Source of the DNA: JBOGOC01 sp050747525
GTDB lineage: Bacteria; Acidobacteriota; Polarisedimenticolia; JACPZX01; DASXTC01
DNA length: 58,881 nucleotides
Direction: 5' to 3'
Assembly (NCBI GenBank): GCA_050747525.1
Contig: JBOGOC010000004.1
Location: 1 to 58,881 of the forward strand
The position numbers and the translations under genes were made by a program. The notes below the pieces were generated by a model that had not been told where the DNA came from, made no database searches, and saw only the letters and a program-made list of their open reading frames with translations. How positions within the stretch are numbered: the stretch's first letter is position 1; every line of letters starts with the position of its first letter. This document shows positions 1-9,296 of the stretch, piece by piece.

Positions 1-62
1 GCCCCCGCAACCACTCCCCCGAGGGCGACGGCGCGAGCCTCCTCGTAGTAACATCCCCGCCC

Positions 63-488
63 ATGTCCCCGCCGCGCAGCCAGACCGGAGCCTTTCTGGT
101 GGCCCTGACCCCCGAAAGCATCGAGGCCTTCATGGCCCGTGAGATCAACCTTCCCTTCGTCCCCTTCCGGGTCGGACGGGAATCGCGGCACGCCCGCGTG
201 ACCGGGGAGGGAGTGATGAGCGAGCGGCGCAGAGTCTCACCGCCCAACAACGACCTGTACCTGACCGAGACGATGGAGCCCATGAACGTCTCGCGGGAGC
301 ACTTCGTCATCGACCGTGACCAGGCGGGCTTCTTCCTGCTGGATCGCGGCAGCTCCTGCGGCACCCTGGTGGAAGGAGAGCAGGTGGGGGCCGGCCGCCC
401 GGAGAGGGCGCCTCTGCACGACCACGACGTCATCATCGTGGGGACGTCACTTTCGCGCTTCATCTTCAAGTTCAGGCTGGAATCCTGA
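63..488 (+). CDS. FHA domain protein (possibly 5'-incomplete)
   Basis: Forkhead-associated domains bind phosphothreonine peptides, usually on targets of Ser/Thr kinases. Visible family features are GR at residues 38-39, SREH at 77-80 and the GSSCGT stretch near 96-101, followed by the beta-strand end HDVIIVG. Nearly the whole 141-residue protein is this one domain. No Shine-Dalgarno site precedes the ATG and the frame stays open back to base 3, so the true start may lie left of the window. The stop is 3 bases before the ABC ATPase gene, so it is probably the first member of, or part of, the ABC operon. That suggests phospho-dependent control of the transporter, which is inference only. Confidence 0.8.
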   Translation: MSPPRSQTGAFLVALTPESIEAFMAREINLPFVPFRVGRESRHARVTGEGVMSERRRVSPPNNDLYLTETMEPMNVSREHFVIDRDQAGFFLLDRGSSCGTLVEGEQVGAGRPERAPLHDHDVIIVGTSLSRFIFKFRLES

Positions 489-491
489 CCC

Positions 492-1493
492 ATGGCACTG
501 AACCCGCCCGCGCGCTCGTCCGTAGATAGCCGCATGCCGGCCGCGCCGAGTCTCCCCCCGGGCGAAGGGGTCATCGAGGTCAAGGACGTCACCATTCTTT
601 ATGGGAAGGGCCGGGCTCTCGACGACGTGACGGCGTCCTTCCCTCCTGGCGCCGTGGGGCTGCTGGGCCCCAACGGCGCGGGCAAGTCGAGCCTGCTCAA
701 GACGCTGCTGGGGTTCCTGGTCCCCCACAAGGGGCACGCCCGCGTGCTGGGGATGGAGGTGGCGCAGCGCCCGCTGGACGTGCGCCAGCAGGTCGGCTAC
801 ATGCCCGAGATCGACTGCCACATCCCCGGCATGAACGCCGTGCAGCTCGTGTCGTACCTGGGGGAGCTGTGCGGGATGCCTAAGGTGGAGGCCATCCAGC
901 GCTCACACGAGGCGCTCTACTACGCGGGCCTGGGCGACGAGCGCTACCGCAACGTGGAGACCTATTCCACCGGCATGAAGCAGCGCATCAAGCTGGCGCA
1001 GGCGCTGGTGCATGGTCCGCACATCCTCTTTCTGGACGAGCCCACCAACGGGCTGGACCCCAAGGGACGCATGGAGATGCTGGCCCTCATCCGGGACCTG
1101 GCGCGCCGCAAGGGAGTGAACGTGGTGCTGTCGAGCCATCTGCTGCGCGACGTGGAGGAGACCTGCACCAGCGTGGTGATGCTGAGCCACGGCAGGCTTG
1201 TGGGCCAGGGGAGCATCGAGGCGCTCAAGGAGGCCTCCGGCGAGCTGTTCGAGGTGCGCCTCAAGGGGGCCCCCGACGGCTTCGTGGGGGTGCTGGCGGC
1301 CAGCGGCTGCACCGCGCAACCGACCGAGGACGGCCTGCTGGACATCTCGCTGCGCGACGGCCACGGCTCGGAGCTGATCTTCGCGGCGGCCCGGCAGTCC
1401 GGGGTCCAGGTGCGTCATCTGGTGCAGAAGCAGCCCACGCTCGAGGACGTCTTCGCGCGCGCCATCGGCGAAAAGATGCCGGAGAAGAGGTAG
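492..1493 (+). CDS. ABC-2 type transporter, ATP-binding protein
   Basis: Cytoplasmic ATPase subunit that powers an ABC exporter. Walker A GPNGAGKSS is at residues 59-67, the signature YSTGM at 158-162, Walker B ILFLDEP at 178-184, and the switch His in SSHLL near 216. The C-terminal 90 residues form the usual extra domain of this subfamily. The Q-loop position reads YMPE, as is common for CcmA/NatA-like ATPases. It follows the FHA gene by 3 bases and precedes the permease by 3 bases, so the genes are co-transcribed. The substrate cannot be told from the sequence. An alternative start at Met15 (534) is possible, since the first 20 residues look like linker. Confidence 0.92.
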   Translation: MALNPPARSSVDSRMPAAPSLPPGEGVIEVKDVTILYGKGRALDDVTASFPPGAVGLLGPNGAGKSSLLKTLLGFLVPHKGHARVLGMEVAQRPLDVRQQVGYMPEIDCHIPGMNAVQLVSYLGELCGMPKVEAIQRSHEALYYAGLGDERYRNVETYSTGMKQRIKLAQALVHGPHILFLDEPTNGLDPKGRMEMLALIRDLARRKGVNVVLSSHLLRDVEETCTSVVMLSHGRLVGQGSIEALKEASGELFEVRLKGAPDGFVGVLAASGCTAQPTEDGLLDISLRDGHGSELIFAAARQSGVQVRHLVQKQPTLEDVFARAIGEKMPEKR

Positions 1494-1496
1494 CTC

Positions 1497-2336
1497 GTGC
1501 CCATCTACGATCAGTCGTACCGGCCCTATCGCGGCACGCTGGCTCCGCACACGTGGCGCTGGTGGACGATCACCCAGGCCGGCCTGGCGCACCATCTGTC
1601 GCGCAAACTCTTCCTCATCTTCCTGTTCATCGGATTCATCCCGGCCATTGTGCGCGGGGTGCTCATCTGGATCTCGCATCAGGTCAGCATGCAGGCGGTG
1701 ACCGCCATCGATGCCGGGTTCTTCCGCAATTTCCTCCAGTACCAGGGTCCGTTCCTGATGCTGGTGTGCATCTGGCCCGGGGCGACCCTCATCGCCCGCG
1801 ATCTGAAGACCAACGCCATCCAGCTCTATCTGGCCCGCCCGCTGACGCGGGTGGACTACGTGCTGGGGAAGTTCGGCATCGTGGCGGGGATCGCCGCGCT
1901 GCTGCTGCCCGCCCCAGGGCTGCTGCTCTACCTGATGGAGATCGGCCTGTCCACCGACATGAGCTTCATGACGACCTACGTCTGGCTCCCGTTGTCGATC
2001 CTGGGCTACTCGGTGGTGGTCATCACCGGCGCGGGACTGCTCAGCCTGGCCGTGTCGGCCATGACCCGCAGCGGCCGGTACGCCGGGCTGCTCTTCTTCG
2101 CGCTCATCTTCTTCTCGGAGCTGGCGTCCGACATCCTGCGCCTGGTGACCGGCAACCACGCATGGGTGGTGATCTCGCTCATGTCGATCGGGGATCAGGT
2201 GGGAGCGATGTTCTTCGGCGGCCCCACGGAGTTCGGCATTCATCCCCTGGGGGCCACACTCATGTATCTCCTGGTGGTGGGCCTGTCGATCCTGATCCTG
2301 CGCCGGCGGGTGCAGGCCGTGGAGATCGTGACATGA
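1497..2336 (+). CDS. ABC-2 type transporter permease
   Basis: Integral membrane subunit of about 279 residues that should pair with the ATPase just upstream. About six hydrophobic segments are visible, for example around residues 40-60, 80-100, 120-140, 160-185, 195-215 and 255-275. The motif RDLKTNAIQLYLARPLTR is the cytoplasmic loop typical of ABC-2 permeases that retain a target region for the ATPase. A GTG start is used, directly behind a purine-rich stretch at the end of the previous gene. Its last codons overlap the next ATPase gene by ATGA (2333-2336), implying translational coupling. Confidence 0.88.
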   Translation: MPIYDQSYRPYRGTLAPHTWRWWTITQAGLAHHLSRKLFLIFLFIGFIPAIVRGVLIWISHQVSMQAVTAIDAGFFRNFLQYQGPFLMLVCIWPGATLIARDLKTNAIQLYLARPLTRVDYVLGKFGIVAGIAALLLPAPGLLLYLMEIGLSTDMSFMTTYVWLPLSILGYSVVVITGAGLLSLAVSAMTRSGRYAGLLFFALIFFSELASDILRLVTGNHAWVVISLMSIGDQVGAMFFGGPTEFGIHPLGATLMYLLVVGLSILILRRRVQAVEIVT

Positions 2337-3256
2337 GCGGCGCGCCCATCATCCAGACCGACGGCCTCTCGCGCTGGTACAAGCAGGTCATCGGCATCAA
2401 CGACGTCACGCTGTCCATCGCCCCGGGCATCACGGGGCTGCTGGGCCCCAACGGAGCCGGCAAGAGCACCTTCCTCAAGCTGATCACGGGCCAGATCAAG
2501 CCCAGCCGCGGCAGCGTGACCGTGCTTGGCGAGCCGATCTGGAACAACCCCGAGCTGAACCGCCGCGTGGGATTCTGCCCCGAGCAGGACGCCTTCTATT
2601 CGGGCATGACCGGGCTGCGCTGGGTGACCGGGCTGCTGAGCCTCAATGGCTATACCCGGGAAGAGACGACGCGGCGTGCGCTGAAGGCCCTCGAGGAGAT
2701 GGACCTGCTCGACGCGAAGGACAAGAAGATCGGGGCCTACTCCAAGGGGATGCGCCAGCGCGTCAAGATGGCCCAGGCCATCGCGCACGACCCTCAAGTT
2801 CTCTTCCTGGACGAGCCGCTGTCAGGGATGGACCCCATGGGCCGGCGCCACACCATCCGGCTCATCAAGGCGTGGGCCGCGGCCGGCCGCAGCATCATCG
2901 TGTCGAGCCACATCCTGCACGAGATCGAGTCGATGACCTCGTCGATCCTGCTGGTGAACCACGGCCGCATCGTGGCCGAAGGGAACGTCCACGAGATCCG
3001 CGAGCTGATCGAGGACCACCCGCACCGCATCTTCATCCAGTGCGAGAAGCCGCGCCAGCTGGCCAGCCGCCTGGTGGGGTGGCCCATGGTGGCCGGCATG
3101 CGGCTGGACGGGGATGGCGTGGAGGTGCAGACCAGCAAGCCCGACCTGTTCTTCAACGATCTGCCCGATGTCATCCTGGCCGACAAGGTGAAGGTCACGC
3201 GGCTGCTCTCGCCCGACGACAACCTGCAAGCCGTGTTCGACTACCTGGTGAAGTGA
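2333..3256 (+). CDS. ABC-2 type transporter, second ATP-binding protein
   Basis: Second ATPase of the cluster, 307 residues. Walker A GPNGAGKST is at residues 38-46, the signature YSKGM at 136-140 and Walker B VLFLDEP at 156-162. The ATG at 2333 is chosen because it forms an ATGA overlap with the permease stop; the frame is open far upstream but that part reads as shadow of the permease gene. It is clearly related to the first ATPase (492-1493), so the operon carries two ATPase-permease pairs that could form one heteromeric exporter or two related ones. Confidence 0.92.
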   Translation: MSGAPIIQTDGLSRWYKQVIGINDVTLSIAPGITGLLGPNGAGKSTFLKLITGQIKPSRGSVTVLGEPIWNNPELNRRVGFCPEQDAFYSGMTGLRWVTGLLSLNGYTREETTRRALKALEEMDLLDAKDKKIGAYSKGMRQRVKMAQAIAHDPQVLFLDEPLSGMDPMGRRHTIRLIKAWAAAGRSIIVSSHILHEIESMTSSILLVNHGRIVAEGNVHEIRELIEDHPHRIFIQCEKPRQLASRLVGWPMVAGMRLDGDGVEVQTSKPDLFFNDLPDVILADKVKVTRLLSPDDNLQAVFDYLVK

Positions 3257-3266
3257 GGGGCACGCC

Positions 3267-4049
3267 GTGAATCCTTTGAACGCCGTCTTCCGCCTGTCGC
3301 TGGCCCTGCTGATCCGGAGCCGGCGCACCCTCATGATCGGCATCCTGTGCTTCATGCCGGTGCTCGGGTCGATCTTCGGCACCGCCTTCATGATGAGCGG
3401 CGTGGCGCAGCAGGAGCTGACCGGCTTCAGCCTGACCTCCTTCATCATCGTGAACGGCTACGTGCACGTGCTGCTGCTGGTGGTGACGCTGTTCTACGGC
3501 ACGGCCCTGGTGTCGGACGAGCTGGAGGACAAGACCATCACCTACCTGTTCAGCCGTCCCGTGCCGAAGCGCACCATCTATCTGGGGAAGTACCTGGCCT
3601 ACGTCGTGGCGGCAGGGTTGCTGCTGCTGCCGTCGGCCGCGATGTGCTTCCTGATCTCCATGGCCGCCGACCCGCCCGGAGAGAGCAGCCGGCACCTGCC
3701 GATCTTCTTTCAGGACCTGGGCGTGCTGAGCATCGGGATCATCGCCTACGGCGCGCTGTATGCCGTCATCGGCGCCGTGGCCAAGCGCCCCGTCTTCGTG
3801 GGCCTGGCCTTCACCTTCATCTGGGAGACCGTGGTCACCTTCATCCCCGGCTATCTCTCCAAGCTGACCATCAAGCACTACCTGTCGGCCCTGCTCCCCC
3901 ACGCCGTCAGCCAGCGCGGCATCATCGGCCTGTTCGAGGCGACCACCTCCCCCGCCACCGCCGTGGTGGTGCTGCTGCTGGCCACCGCCGGCCTGCTGGC
4001 GCTGGGGGCGTGGGTGTTCACCAACCGAGAGTACGTGCTGGAGCAGTAG
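3267..4049 (+). CDS. ABC-2 type transporter permease, second
   Basis: Membrane permease of 260 residues with about six hydrophobic segments and the ABC-2 style loop SDELEDKTITYLFSRPVPKR near residues 82-101. A GTG start is used, with GAGGGG at 3255-3260 as ribosome binding site, itself overlapping the stop of the ATPase gene. The C-terminus ends in the segment LLALGAWVFTNREYVLEQ. This tail is remarkable because partial copies of its coding sequence recur at 10767-10808 and 12174-12272. The gene itself looks intact and of normal length. Confidence 0.88.
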   Translation: MNPLNAVFRLSLALLIRSRRTLMIGILCFMPVLGSIFGTAFMMSGVAQQELTGFSLTSFIIVNGYVHVLLLVVTLFYGTALVSDELEDKTITYLFSRPVPKRTIYLGKYLAYVVAAGLLLLPSAAMCFLISMAADPPGESSRHLPIFFQDLGVLSIGIIAYGALYAVIGAVAKRPVFVGLAFTFIWETVVTFIPGYLSKLTIKHYLSALLPHAVSQRGIIGLFEATTSPATAVVVLLLATAGLLALGAWVFTNREYVLEQ

Positions 4050-4299
4050 GAGCGGCTTCACTACGGGAAGACGACCCCGAGGGGAAGGCTCTGGAATCGA
4101 CCGCCGTTCTGCCCCGCCATCGTCGGCCCCTCGATGAGCATCTCCGAGGTGCCAATTGTGGGACGCTTACACTCGTAGAGCGCAGGTCGAAGGCCGCTCC
4201 GCCTCCATCGTCAACCACTGCCTCACACTGGTTGCAGTCGCCCGCTGACCGTCTGGTTCACGGCTATGTCGGACGGCATGGTTACTGAGCAACATAAAC

Positions 4300-5529
4300 C
4301 TATGGACACACCATACTGATTCGCTCCATACCATTGCTTTCGAAGCCGTACGTTCCTATCCCACAGCTGTTCCGACCACGCACAAGATACCAATAGCTCA
4401 TCCGAGCGGCCGGCGATGAAGAGTCGGTGATTCGAGGGGCTGCAAGGCCGATGCCTAGGCAGAACTCCGACATGCCTGAACCCACCGGAAGCTCGTGCAC
4501 AAACCCTCGGGCAACATCGTATACGGTTGCCGAGCCATGAGCGACGGCTGCCGAACACCAGTCGATTTCTTCGGGATCACCCCCGGCGCCGACGCGCAGG
4601 CCACCGACCTCACCAGGGGAAGACAGCAGTGTGGGATCGCCTGGGGCACAATCACAGGCGTCCCCTGCACCGTCAGCGTCCGCGTCCTCCTGTCCGGCGT
4701 TCGCTATCCCAGGGCAACTATCCACGTAGTCTGGTATTGAGTCAGAATCAGAATCACCACGACACACGCCAGAAGTGTCAGCGCCATATAGTGCACTGAC
4801 CTCGCACGAAGACAGAGCGCGACTGAAAAGCAATACCTCGTCGAGGTTCCCCTTCCAGAACGAACCTAGTGCTCCAGTGCCGATGCGGTACACGCCAATC
4901 CTGACGGGCGTATTACTCTGGGCTATAGTACTCACATCCGAAGAACCCGGGATGAAGTGGCTCGGAACCTCCACACCATTTATGTAGATCCGCATGTCTT
5001 GGTTGATCGGGTTAAAGGTCGTAGCCACATGCTGCCAAGCGTTGGCTATCAAGACCGGCTCATCGGTGTCGAGCGCCCGGTTGATGCCCCCGAGAAATCG
5101 ATCCTGGTATACGGCCCATCTGACGATCCCCCCAGGGAATACGTAGATTACCCAGCTCACTCCGTTGACGCTTGGATTGTTTGAGTTGTACTTCGAGACG
5201 ATCACGCCGTCGCTGACTATCTCGTCTCGGTAGACCCAGGCAGCAAGGCTGATAGAAGCTGGCGCGAGTGTCGGGCTGTTGGGAATCTCCACGTAGTCAT
5301 CGACCCCATCCATAATGAAGGTCTGCCCGACTCGACCCGATCCGAAGGTGACTCCTCCGATCATGGTCCCTAGATTTGCTTGCAGCGTGTCACTGGCGTC
5401 CGATTCGGCCGCCCACCAAGAGACGGCGTTCGGGGGAAGGTGGACGCAGCTGGATTGGTCAAAGGCCCCCATGGTAGTCGATGAGAGTAGAGAGAGTGAC
5501 AACAGTAACAGCCTTTTCGATGCACTCAC
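4300..5529 (-). CDS. Secreted LamG / thrombospondin type 3 repeat surface protein
   Basis: Predicted exported protein of 409 residues. The GTG at 5529 is chosen because a perfect AAGGAGG (5535-5541) lies 5 bases upstream; it gives a signal peptide with hydrophobic core LLLLSLSLLSS. A concanavalin A-like LamG domain follows (about residues 30-235; DGVDDYVEIP and LDEVLLFSRAL are typical). Next comes an acidic calcium-binding thrombospondin-3 type stretch (DSDSDSIPDYVDSCP). The C-terminal module ends with YWYLVRGRNSCGIGTYG, seen in many surface proteins of Acidobacteria-like genomes. G+C is visibly lower than in the neighbours (33 of 60 bases in a sampled stretch at 5101), suggesting acquisition or different selection. 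Role probably carbohydrate or surface binding; the ligand is unknown. Confidence 0.82.
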   Translation of the reverse strand: MSASKRLLLLSLSLLSSTTMGAFDQSSCVHLPPNAVSWWAAESDASDTLQANLGTMIGGVTFGSGRVGQTFIMDGVDDYVEIPNSPTLAPASISLAAWVYRDEIVSDGVIVSKYNSNNPSVNGVSWVIYVFPGGIVRWAVYQDRFLGGINRALDTDEPVLIANAWQHVATTFNPINQDMRIYINGVEVPSHFIPGSSDVSTIAQSNTPVRIGVYRIGTGALGSFWKGNLDEVLLFSRALSSCEVSALYGADTSGVCRGDSDSDSIPDYVDSCPGIANAGQEDADADGAGDACDCAPGDPTLLSSPGEVGGLRVGAGGDPEEIDWCSAAVAHGSATVYDVARGFVHELPVGSGMSEFCLGIGLAAPRITDSSSPAARMSYWYLVRGRNSCGIGTYGFESNGMERISMVCP

Positions 5530-5534
5530 AGAAT

Positions 5535-5541
5535 CCTCCTT
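5535..5541 (-). promoter_or_regulatory. Shine-Dalgarno site fixing the LamG gene start
   Basis: Reads AAGGAGG on the minus strand, 5 bases before the GTG at 5529. It lies inside the longer open frame that begins with ATG at 5550, so it argues that the GTG is the real start. Confidence 0.75.
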
Positions 5542-5803
5542 TGTGGCCAAGGGGGCCGCCCCAGGCTCCGGAAAACGCCGGGCGCGACGCGTGCGCTTGC
5601 ATGCGCCGTGAACCGCGTCCTGCTCCTGCAGTTGTTCATGAACTTCCTCATGGAGAGCGCTGCTCTCCTACGAAGACATCCACTCTTCCGCGCCTTGTTC
5701 GTCCAGCTCTCTGGATGAGCTATAGACATGAGGTCGCTAGGCGCGAGAGAATCTCCACAAGGAAAAGAGTTGGAGCTTTCGTCAGATCGAGGCACACTCG
5801 GGC

Positions 5804-8800
5804 ATGTTCCCGCTCATCGCGCGTTTCATCCATGGTTGCTTAGCAGCGCCCCTGCTGATGCTGGTGTTGACCATGGGTGGAGAAATTCCGTTTGAGGATG
5901 ACGGGCTGTTCCCGGTTGCAGAGATGTGCGACCGCCTTCTGGCCCTGGACAGGGACTCGACCGAGGCGGCGTTCCTGCTGAGGGATTTGACTGCAAGAGA
6001 ATCCGGCGCCGGAACACATTCTCAAGTAGTGCTCCACGACCTCCACTCCTGCGCCGGCAAGCTGCAGAAGGACGCACGTCTTGGCCAGGCACGAGCGGTG
6101 CTCGAGACAGAGCTGGAGCTGGGGCGCCGGCAGGGCGTGTTCGGTCCCATGGACGAGGCCCGGCTGCTCTCGGCTATCGGCGACATTGCGCTATCGCTGA
6201 GCGACCTCGCGGCGGCTCACACCGCGCACGAGCGGTCCCTCGAGCTGCGCCGCGAAGCGCTGCCGGCGGACGATCCCCTCATCGCGGTCAGCCTCAACGG
6301 GCTTGGACGGACGGCGTTCGAGGAATGGGACCTTCCGCGGGCCAGGAGTCTGCACGAGCAGGCCCTGGCCATTCTCAAGAGGCGCGAGCCCCGTTCGCTG
6401 CAGGTGGCAGAGACGCTCCGCAACATCGGCTACGTGGTCCGGCTCGACAAGACCCACGAGGCCGCGAAGCCCTATTACACGGAGGCTTTCGCCCTGGTGG
6501 AATCCCTGGCTCCGGACACTATGGATCACGCCGCAAGTCTGTACGGGATCTGCATCGTCACGCCCGCTCCGGCCAACCGCGAGAAGTGCCGCTTGGCGCT
6601 GGACCTGGCCCGCCGGCTGGCGCCCGATTCTCTGGAACGCAGCCACTACGAGACCTCCATGGGCAACATGACGGAGGATCTGGAGGAGCAGGGGCGGTAT
6701 TACTCGAAGGCGCTCGAGCTGCGCGAGCGGTGGGTGCCAGGCAGCGTCTGGGTGGCACGTGCACTGAACAACCTGGCAAATTGGAACAGGAACCGAGGTG
6801 ACCTGGCGGCGGCGAGGCAGTGTCTGAAGAGGGCGCTAGCAATCACCCAGCGCGTTCAGCCAAAGGGCTTGGATATCGCGACAAGCCTGAACACACTGGG
6901 CTCGGTGCTGGTGGACATAGGCGATCTCATAGACGCCAAAGAAGCCTATTCGCGTTTGCTCGAGCTCGAGAGGGCGGACAGCTTGAACTACACCACGGGG
7001 GAAGCCCCCCTCGGGGGTCTGGGCAACGTCGCCTACGAGCAGGGGGACTACGAGGCGGCGCTCCGTTATCACGAGGAGGCTCTAAGCCTCAAGCAGCAGC
7101 GTGGCGTCCAGGGCGAGACACTGGCTCGGTCCTTCAACAACCTGGCGTTGATCCAAATCGGGCGAGGCGACCTGCGCGCGGCGGAGGAGGCCACGCGTCG
7201 CGGATTGGATATCCGGATTCTTGTGGCCGTGCGTTCGATCAATATCGTCAAGAGTTTGAACACCCTTGCAGCCATCTTCTTTGAAAAGGGAGATCTCGGG
7301 CAGGCCAAGGAGAACGCCCGGCGCGCGCTGGAGATGGGAGAGGAGGTCGCGCCGGGCTCACTCTCGATCGCGACCACGCTGACCCGCCTCGGCATGATCG
7401 CCTCGGCTGAAGGCGATCGGCCCGAGGCACGGCGACGGTATCTGCAGGCCCTCGAGATTCGTGAAAGGCTCGCTCCTTCATCCACGTCGCTGGCCGAGAG
7501 CCTGGCGAATGTGGGCGAGCTCGAAGCAGATCCCGGGCGGGCGGCTGGCTGGCTGGAGAGGGCCTGGAGCCTGGTCCGTCAGCACGCCGACGAAGTGGTG
7601 GGAGATGAGGCGATGCAGGCCTTCGAGCAGGGCCACATTTCCTATGCCACGAGCCTGATCCAGGCGCGAATCACACTCGGGGATTCGCGAGCGGCGTTCG
7701 AGACCTTGGAGGAGGCGCGCGCCCTCGCGCTGCTCGATTCACTCAAGGAGCGTGGGCTGGGCAGCATGGGTATCGACGCCGATCTCTGGCGCGACTACAA
7801 AGCGTCTGAGGCGGAATTGCATAGAGTGGGCCAGAAACTTGCCTCGGCCGGGGCCGATGAGGGCCGGGCGGGGATGGATCAGCGCAAGTTGGCGAAGGAG
7901 GACCCGGCCGGCAAGGAGAAACTGGCGCGGGCGCGGGCGCGTCGAGAAGAACTGGCCGATCTGTACACGCGGCGGCGCATGGATATGCAGGGTCGGCTCT
8001 CGCAGGTCAGGCAGTCCTCTCCACGCTGGGATGAGCCTATGGCCGTCGACGAAGCGCGCCGCGCGCTTCCGTCCGATGGCCTACTCCTGTCGTTCGCCGT
8101 CGGGCCGGAACGCACTGCCGTTCTGGTCGTCTCGCCGCGGCCGGACGACCCGGTCGAGGGATACATCGTGGACGCCGGAGAGCAACAGCTCGCGGAGCGG
8201 ATCCATTCGCTGCGCACCTCGCTTCGGGAGACAGCGAACCCGCTCAAGGTCCTGGCCGCAGAGGCATCGTCGCGTGTGAAGGCCGAGGGGCGCGAACTGT
8301 TCGAGCGGCTTTTCCCGCCCGCAGTGCGCGCCGAGATCCAGGAAACTCATCGGCTCGTGCTCTCCCCGGATGGTCCACTGTGGGACCTGCCATTCGCCTG
8401 CCTCTCGCCCGATGAAACTGAGAAGGCCACGTGGCTCGGCTTGACTCATTCGTTGACCTACATCCAGTCGCTGTCCAGTTTGGCGGCGCAGCAACGCATG
8501 GCTGCCGGCCGCCCTTCGGCCGCTGGCTCGGTTCTCGTGGTGGGAGACCCACTCTTCTCGAGGCCCGGGTACCCGGCGCCAGGCGGAAACGACCCGTCGT
8601 CCGAGCGGCACTTCCTCTTTCAGGATGGGCATCCTCCCGATCGTCTGCCGGGCACACGGCAGGAAGCGCGGGAGGTTGCGCGGCTCTACGGCGCCAAGCC
8701 CCTGCTGGGTGAGCAGGCCACAGAACCTGCAGTACGTGGCCGGCTTCCCGAGGCGCGCATCATCCATCTCGCCACCCACGGCTTCTTCAATCCGCACCTT

Positions 8801-9235
8801 CCGATGAGCAGCGGCGTGCTCCTGAGCGTCCCAGCCCTCAGTCCGTCAGACAAGGAGCAGACACGAGACGATGGCTGCCTTCAGGCATGGGAATTCGTTG
8901 GCGAGCTGACGTTGAAGGCGGATCTTGCCGTGCTCTCCGCTTGCGAGACGGGGACGGGGAGAAAGGTCCGAGGTGAAGGGCTGGTCGGCATGGCTCGGGC
9001 CTTGCAAATGGCCGGAGCCAGTGCCGTGCTCGCCTCGCAGTGGAGGATCGATGATCAGAAGACCTCGCGTCTCATGGTCTCCTTTCATCGAGCCTTGATC
9101 TCTGGCCTTCCCAAGGACGTCGCGCTGCAACGCGCGGTCCGCGAGGGGTTGGATGATCCCGGGAACCGGGCCCCCTGGTGGTGGGCCGGGTTCCTCATGT
9201 TCGGGGATCCCAAAGCCGTGGACAGCCTGCGTTGA
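5804..9235 (+). CDS. TPR-CHAT caspase-like protein
   Basis: Large protein (1143 residues). It starts with a hydrophobic segment (core CLAAPLLMLVLTMGG, about residues 12-26) that looks like a signal peptide or membrane anchor. About ten tetratricopeptide repeats fill residues 105-610, with typical units such as SLNGLGRTAFEEWDLPRARS and SLNTLGSVLVDIGDLIDAK. A linker rich in charged helices follows, then a CHAT domain from about 860 to 1140. The CHAT catalytic pair is present: His992 in HLATHGF and Cys1047 in LSACETG, so proteolytic activity is plausible. The family is known from separase-like/caspase-like proteases, including the TPR-CHAT protein of type III-E CRISPR systems. An ECF sigma gene begins 61 bases downstream and a sigma-70-type promoter overlaps the stop codon. 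Targets are unknown; the zf-HC2 membrane protein nearby is a candidate. Confidence 0.9.
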   Translation: MFPLIARFIHGCLAAPLLMLVLTMGGEIPFEDDGLFPVAEMCDRLLALDRDSTEAAFLLRDLTARESGAGTHSQVVLHDLHSCAGKLQKDARLGQARAVLETELELGRRQGVFGPMDEARLLSAIGDIALSLSDLAAAHTAHERSLELRREALPADDPLIAVSLNGLGRTAFEEWDLPRARSLHEQALAILKRREPRSLQVAETLRNIGYVVRLDKTHEAAKPYYTEAFALVESLAPDTMDHAASLYGICIVTPAPANREKCRLALDLARRLAPDSLERSHYETSMGNMTEDLEEQGRYYSKALELRERWVPGSVWVARALNNLANWNRNRGDLAAARQCLKRALAITQRVQPKGLDIATSLNTLGSVLVDIGDLIDAKEAYSRLLELERADSLNYTTGEAPLGGLGNVAYEQGDYEAALRYHEEALSLKQQRGVQGETLARSFNNLALIQIGRGDLRAAEEATRRGLDIRILVAVRSINIVKSLNTLAAIFFEKGDLGQAKENARRALEMGEEVAPGSLSIATTLTRLGMIASAEGDRPEARRRYLQALEIRERLAPSSTSLAESLANVGELEADPGRAAGWLERAWSLVRQHADEVVGDEAMQAFEQGHISYATSLIQARITLGDSRAAFETLEEARALALLDSLKERGLGSMGIDADLWRDYKASEAELHRVGQKLASAGADEGRAGMDQRKLAKEDPAGKEKLARARARREELADLYTRRRMDMQGRLSQVRQSSPRWDEPMAVDEARRALPSDGLLLSFAVGPERTAVLVVSPRPDDPVEGYIVDAGEQQLAERIHSLRTSLRETANPLKVLAAEASSRVKAEGRELFERLFPPAVRAEIQETHRLVLSPDGPLWDLPFACLSPDETEKATWLGLTHSLTYIQSLSSLAAQQRMAAGRPSAAGSVLVVGDPLFSRPGYPAPGGNDPSSERHFLFQDGHPPDRLPGTRQEAREVARLYGAKPLLGEQATEPAVRGRLPEARIIHLATHGFFNPHLPMSSGVLLSVPALSPSDKEQTRDDGCLQAWEFVGELTLKADLAVLSACETGTGRKVRGEGLVGMARALQMAGASAVLASQWRIDDQKTSRLMVSFHRALISGLPKDVALQRAVREGLDDPGNRAPWWWAGFLMFGDPKAVDSLR

Positions 9236-9260
9236 AGAACCCCCCTCATGATGCTATAAA
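9232..9260 (+). promoter_or_regulatory. Predicted sigma-70-type promoter of the ECF sigma gene
   Basis: TTGAAG at 9232-9237, a 17-base spacer, then TATAAA at 9255-9260. The -35 hexamer contains the stop codon of the CHAT gene. The expected transcript would start near 9267 and leave a leader of about 30 bases with CAGGTGA before the ATG at 9297. This means the sigma gene can be transcribed independently of the CHAT gene. Confidence 0.5.
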
Positions 9261-9296
9261 AGGGTCCACAATCAATACTTCCTTCCAGGTGACTCC

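Noticed and set aside
1..48. Possible 3' end of an upstream gene (frame 1, TAG followed by TAA)
   Set aside because: Only 15 codons with no recognisable content, and the FHA frame is open through the same bases. It cannot be supported.
903..2243. Long minus-strand open frame under the first ABC genes
   Set aside because: Shadow of the ATPase and permease genes, low-complexity His/Gln/Glu-rich product, no start signal.
1553..2332. Long open frame joined upstream of the second ABC ATPase
   Set aside because: It is arginine/proline/histidine-rich shadow of the permease gene. The ATPase starts at 2333 in an ATGA overlap.
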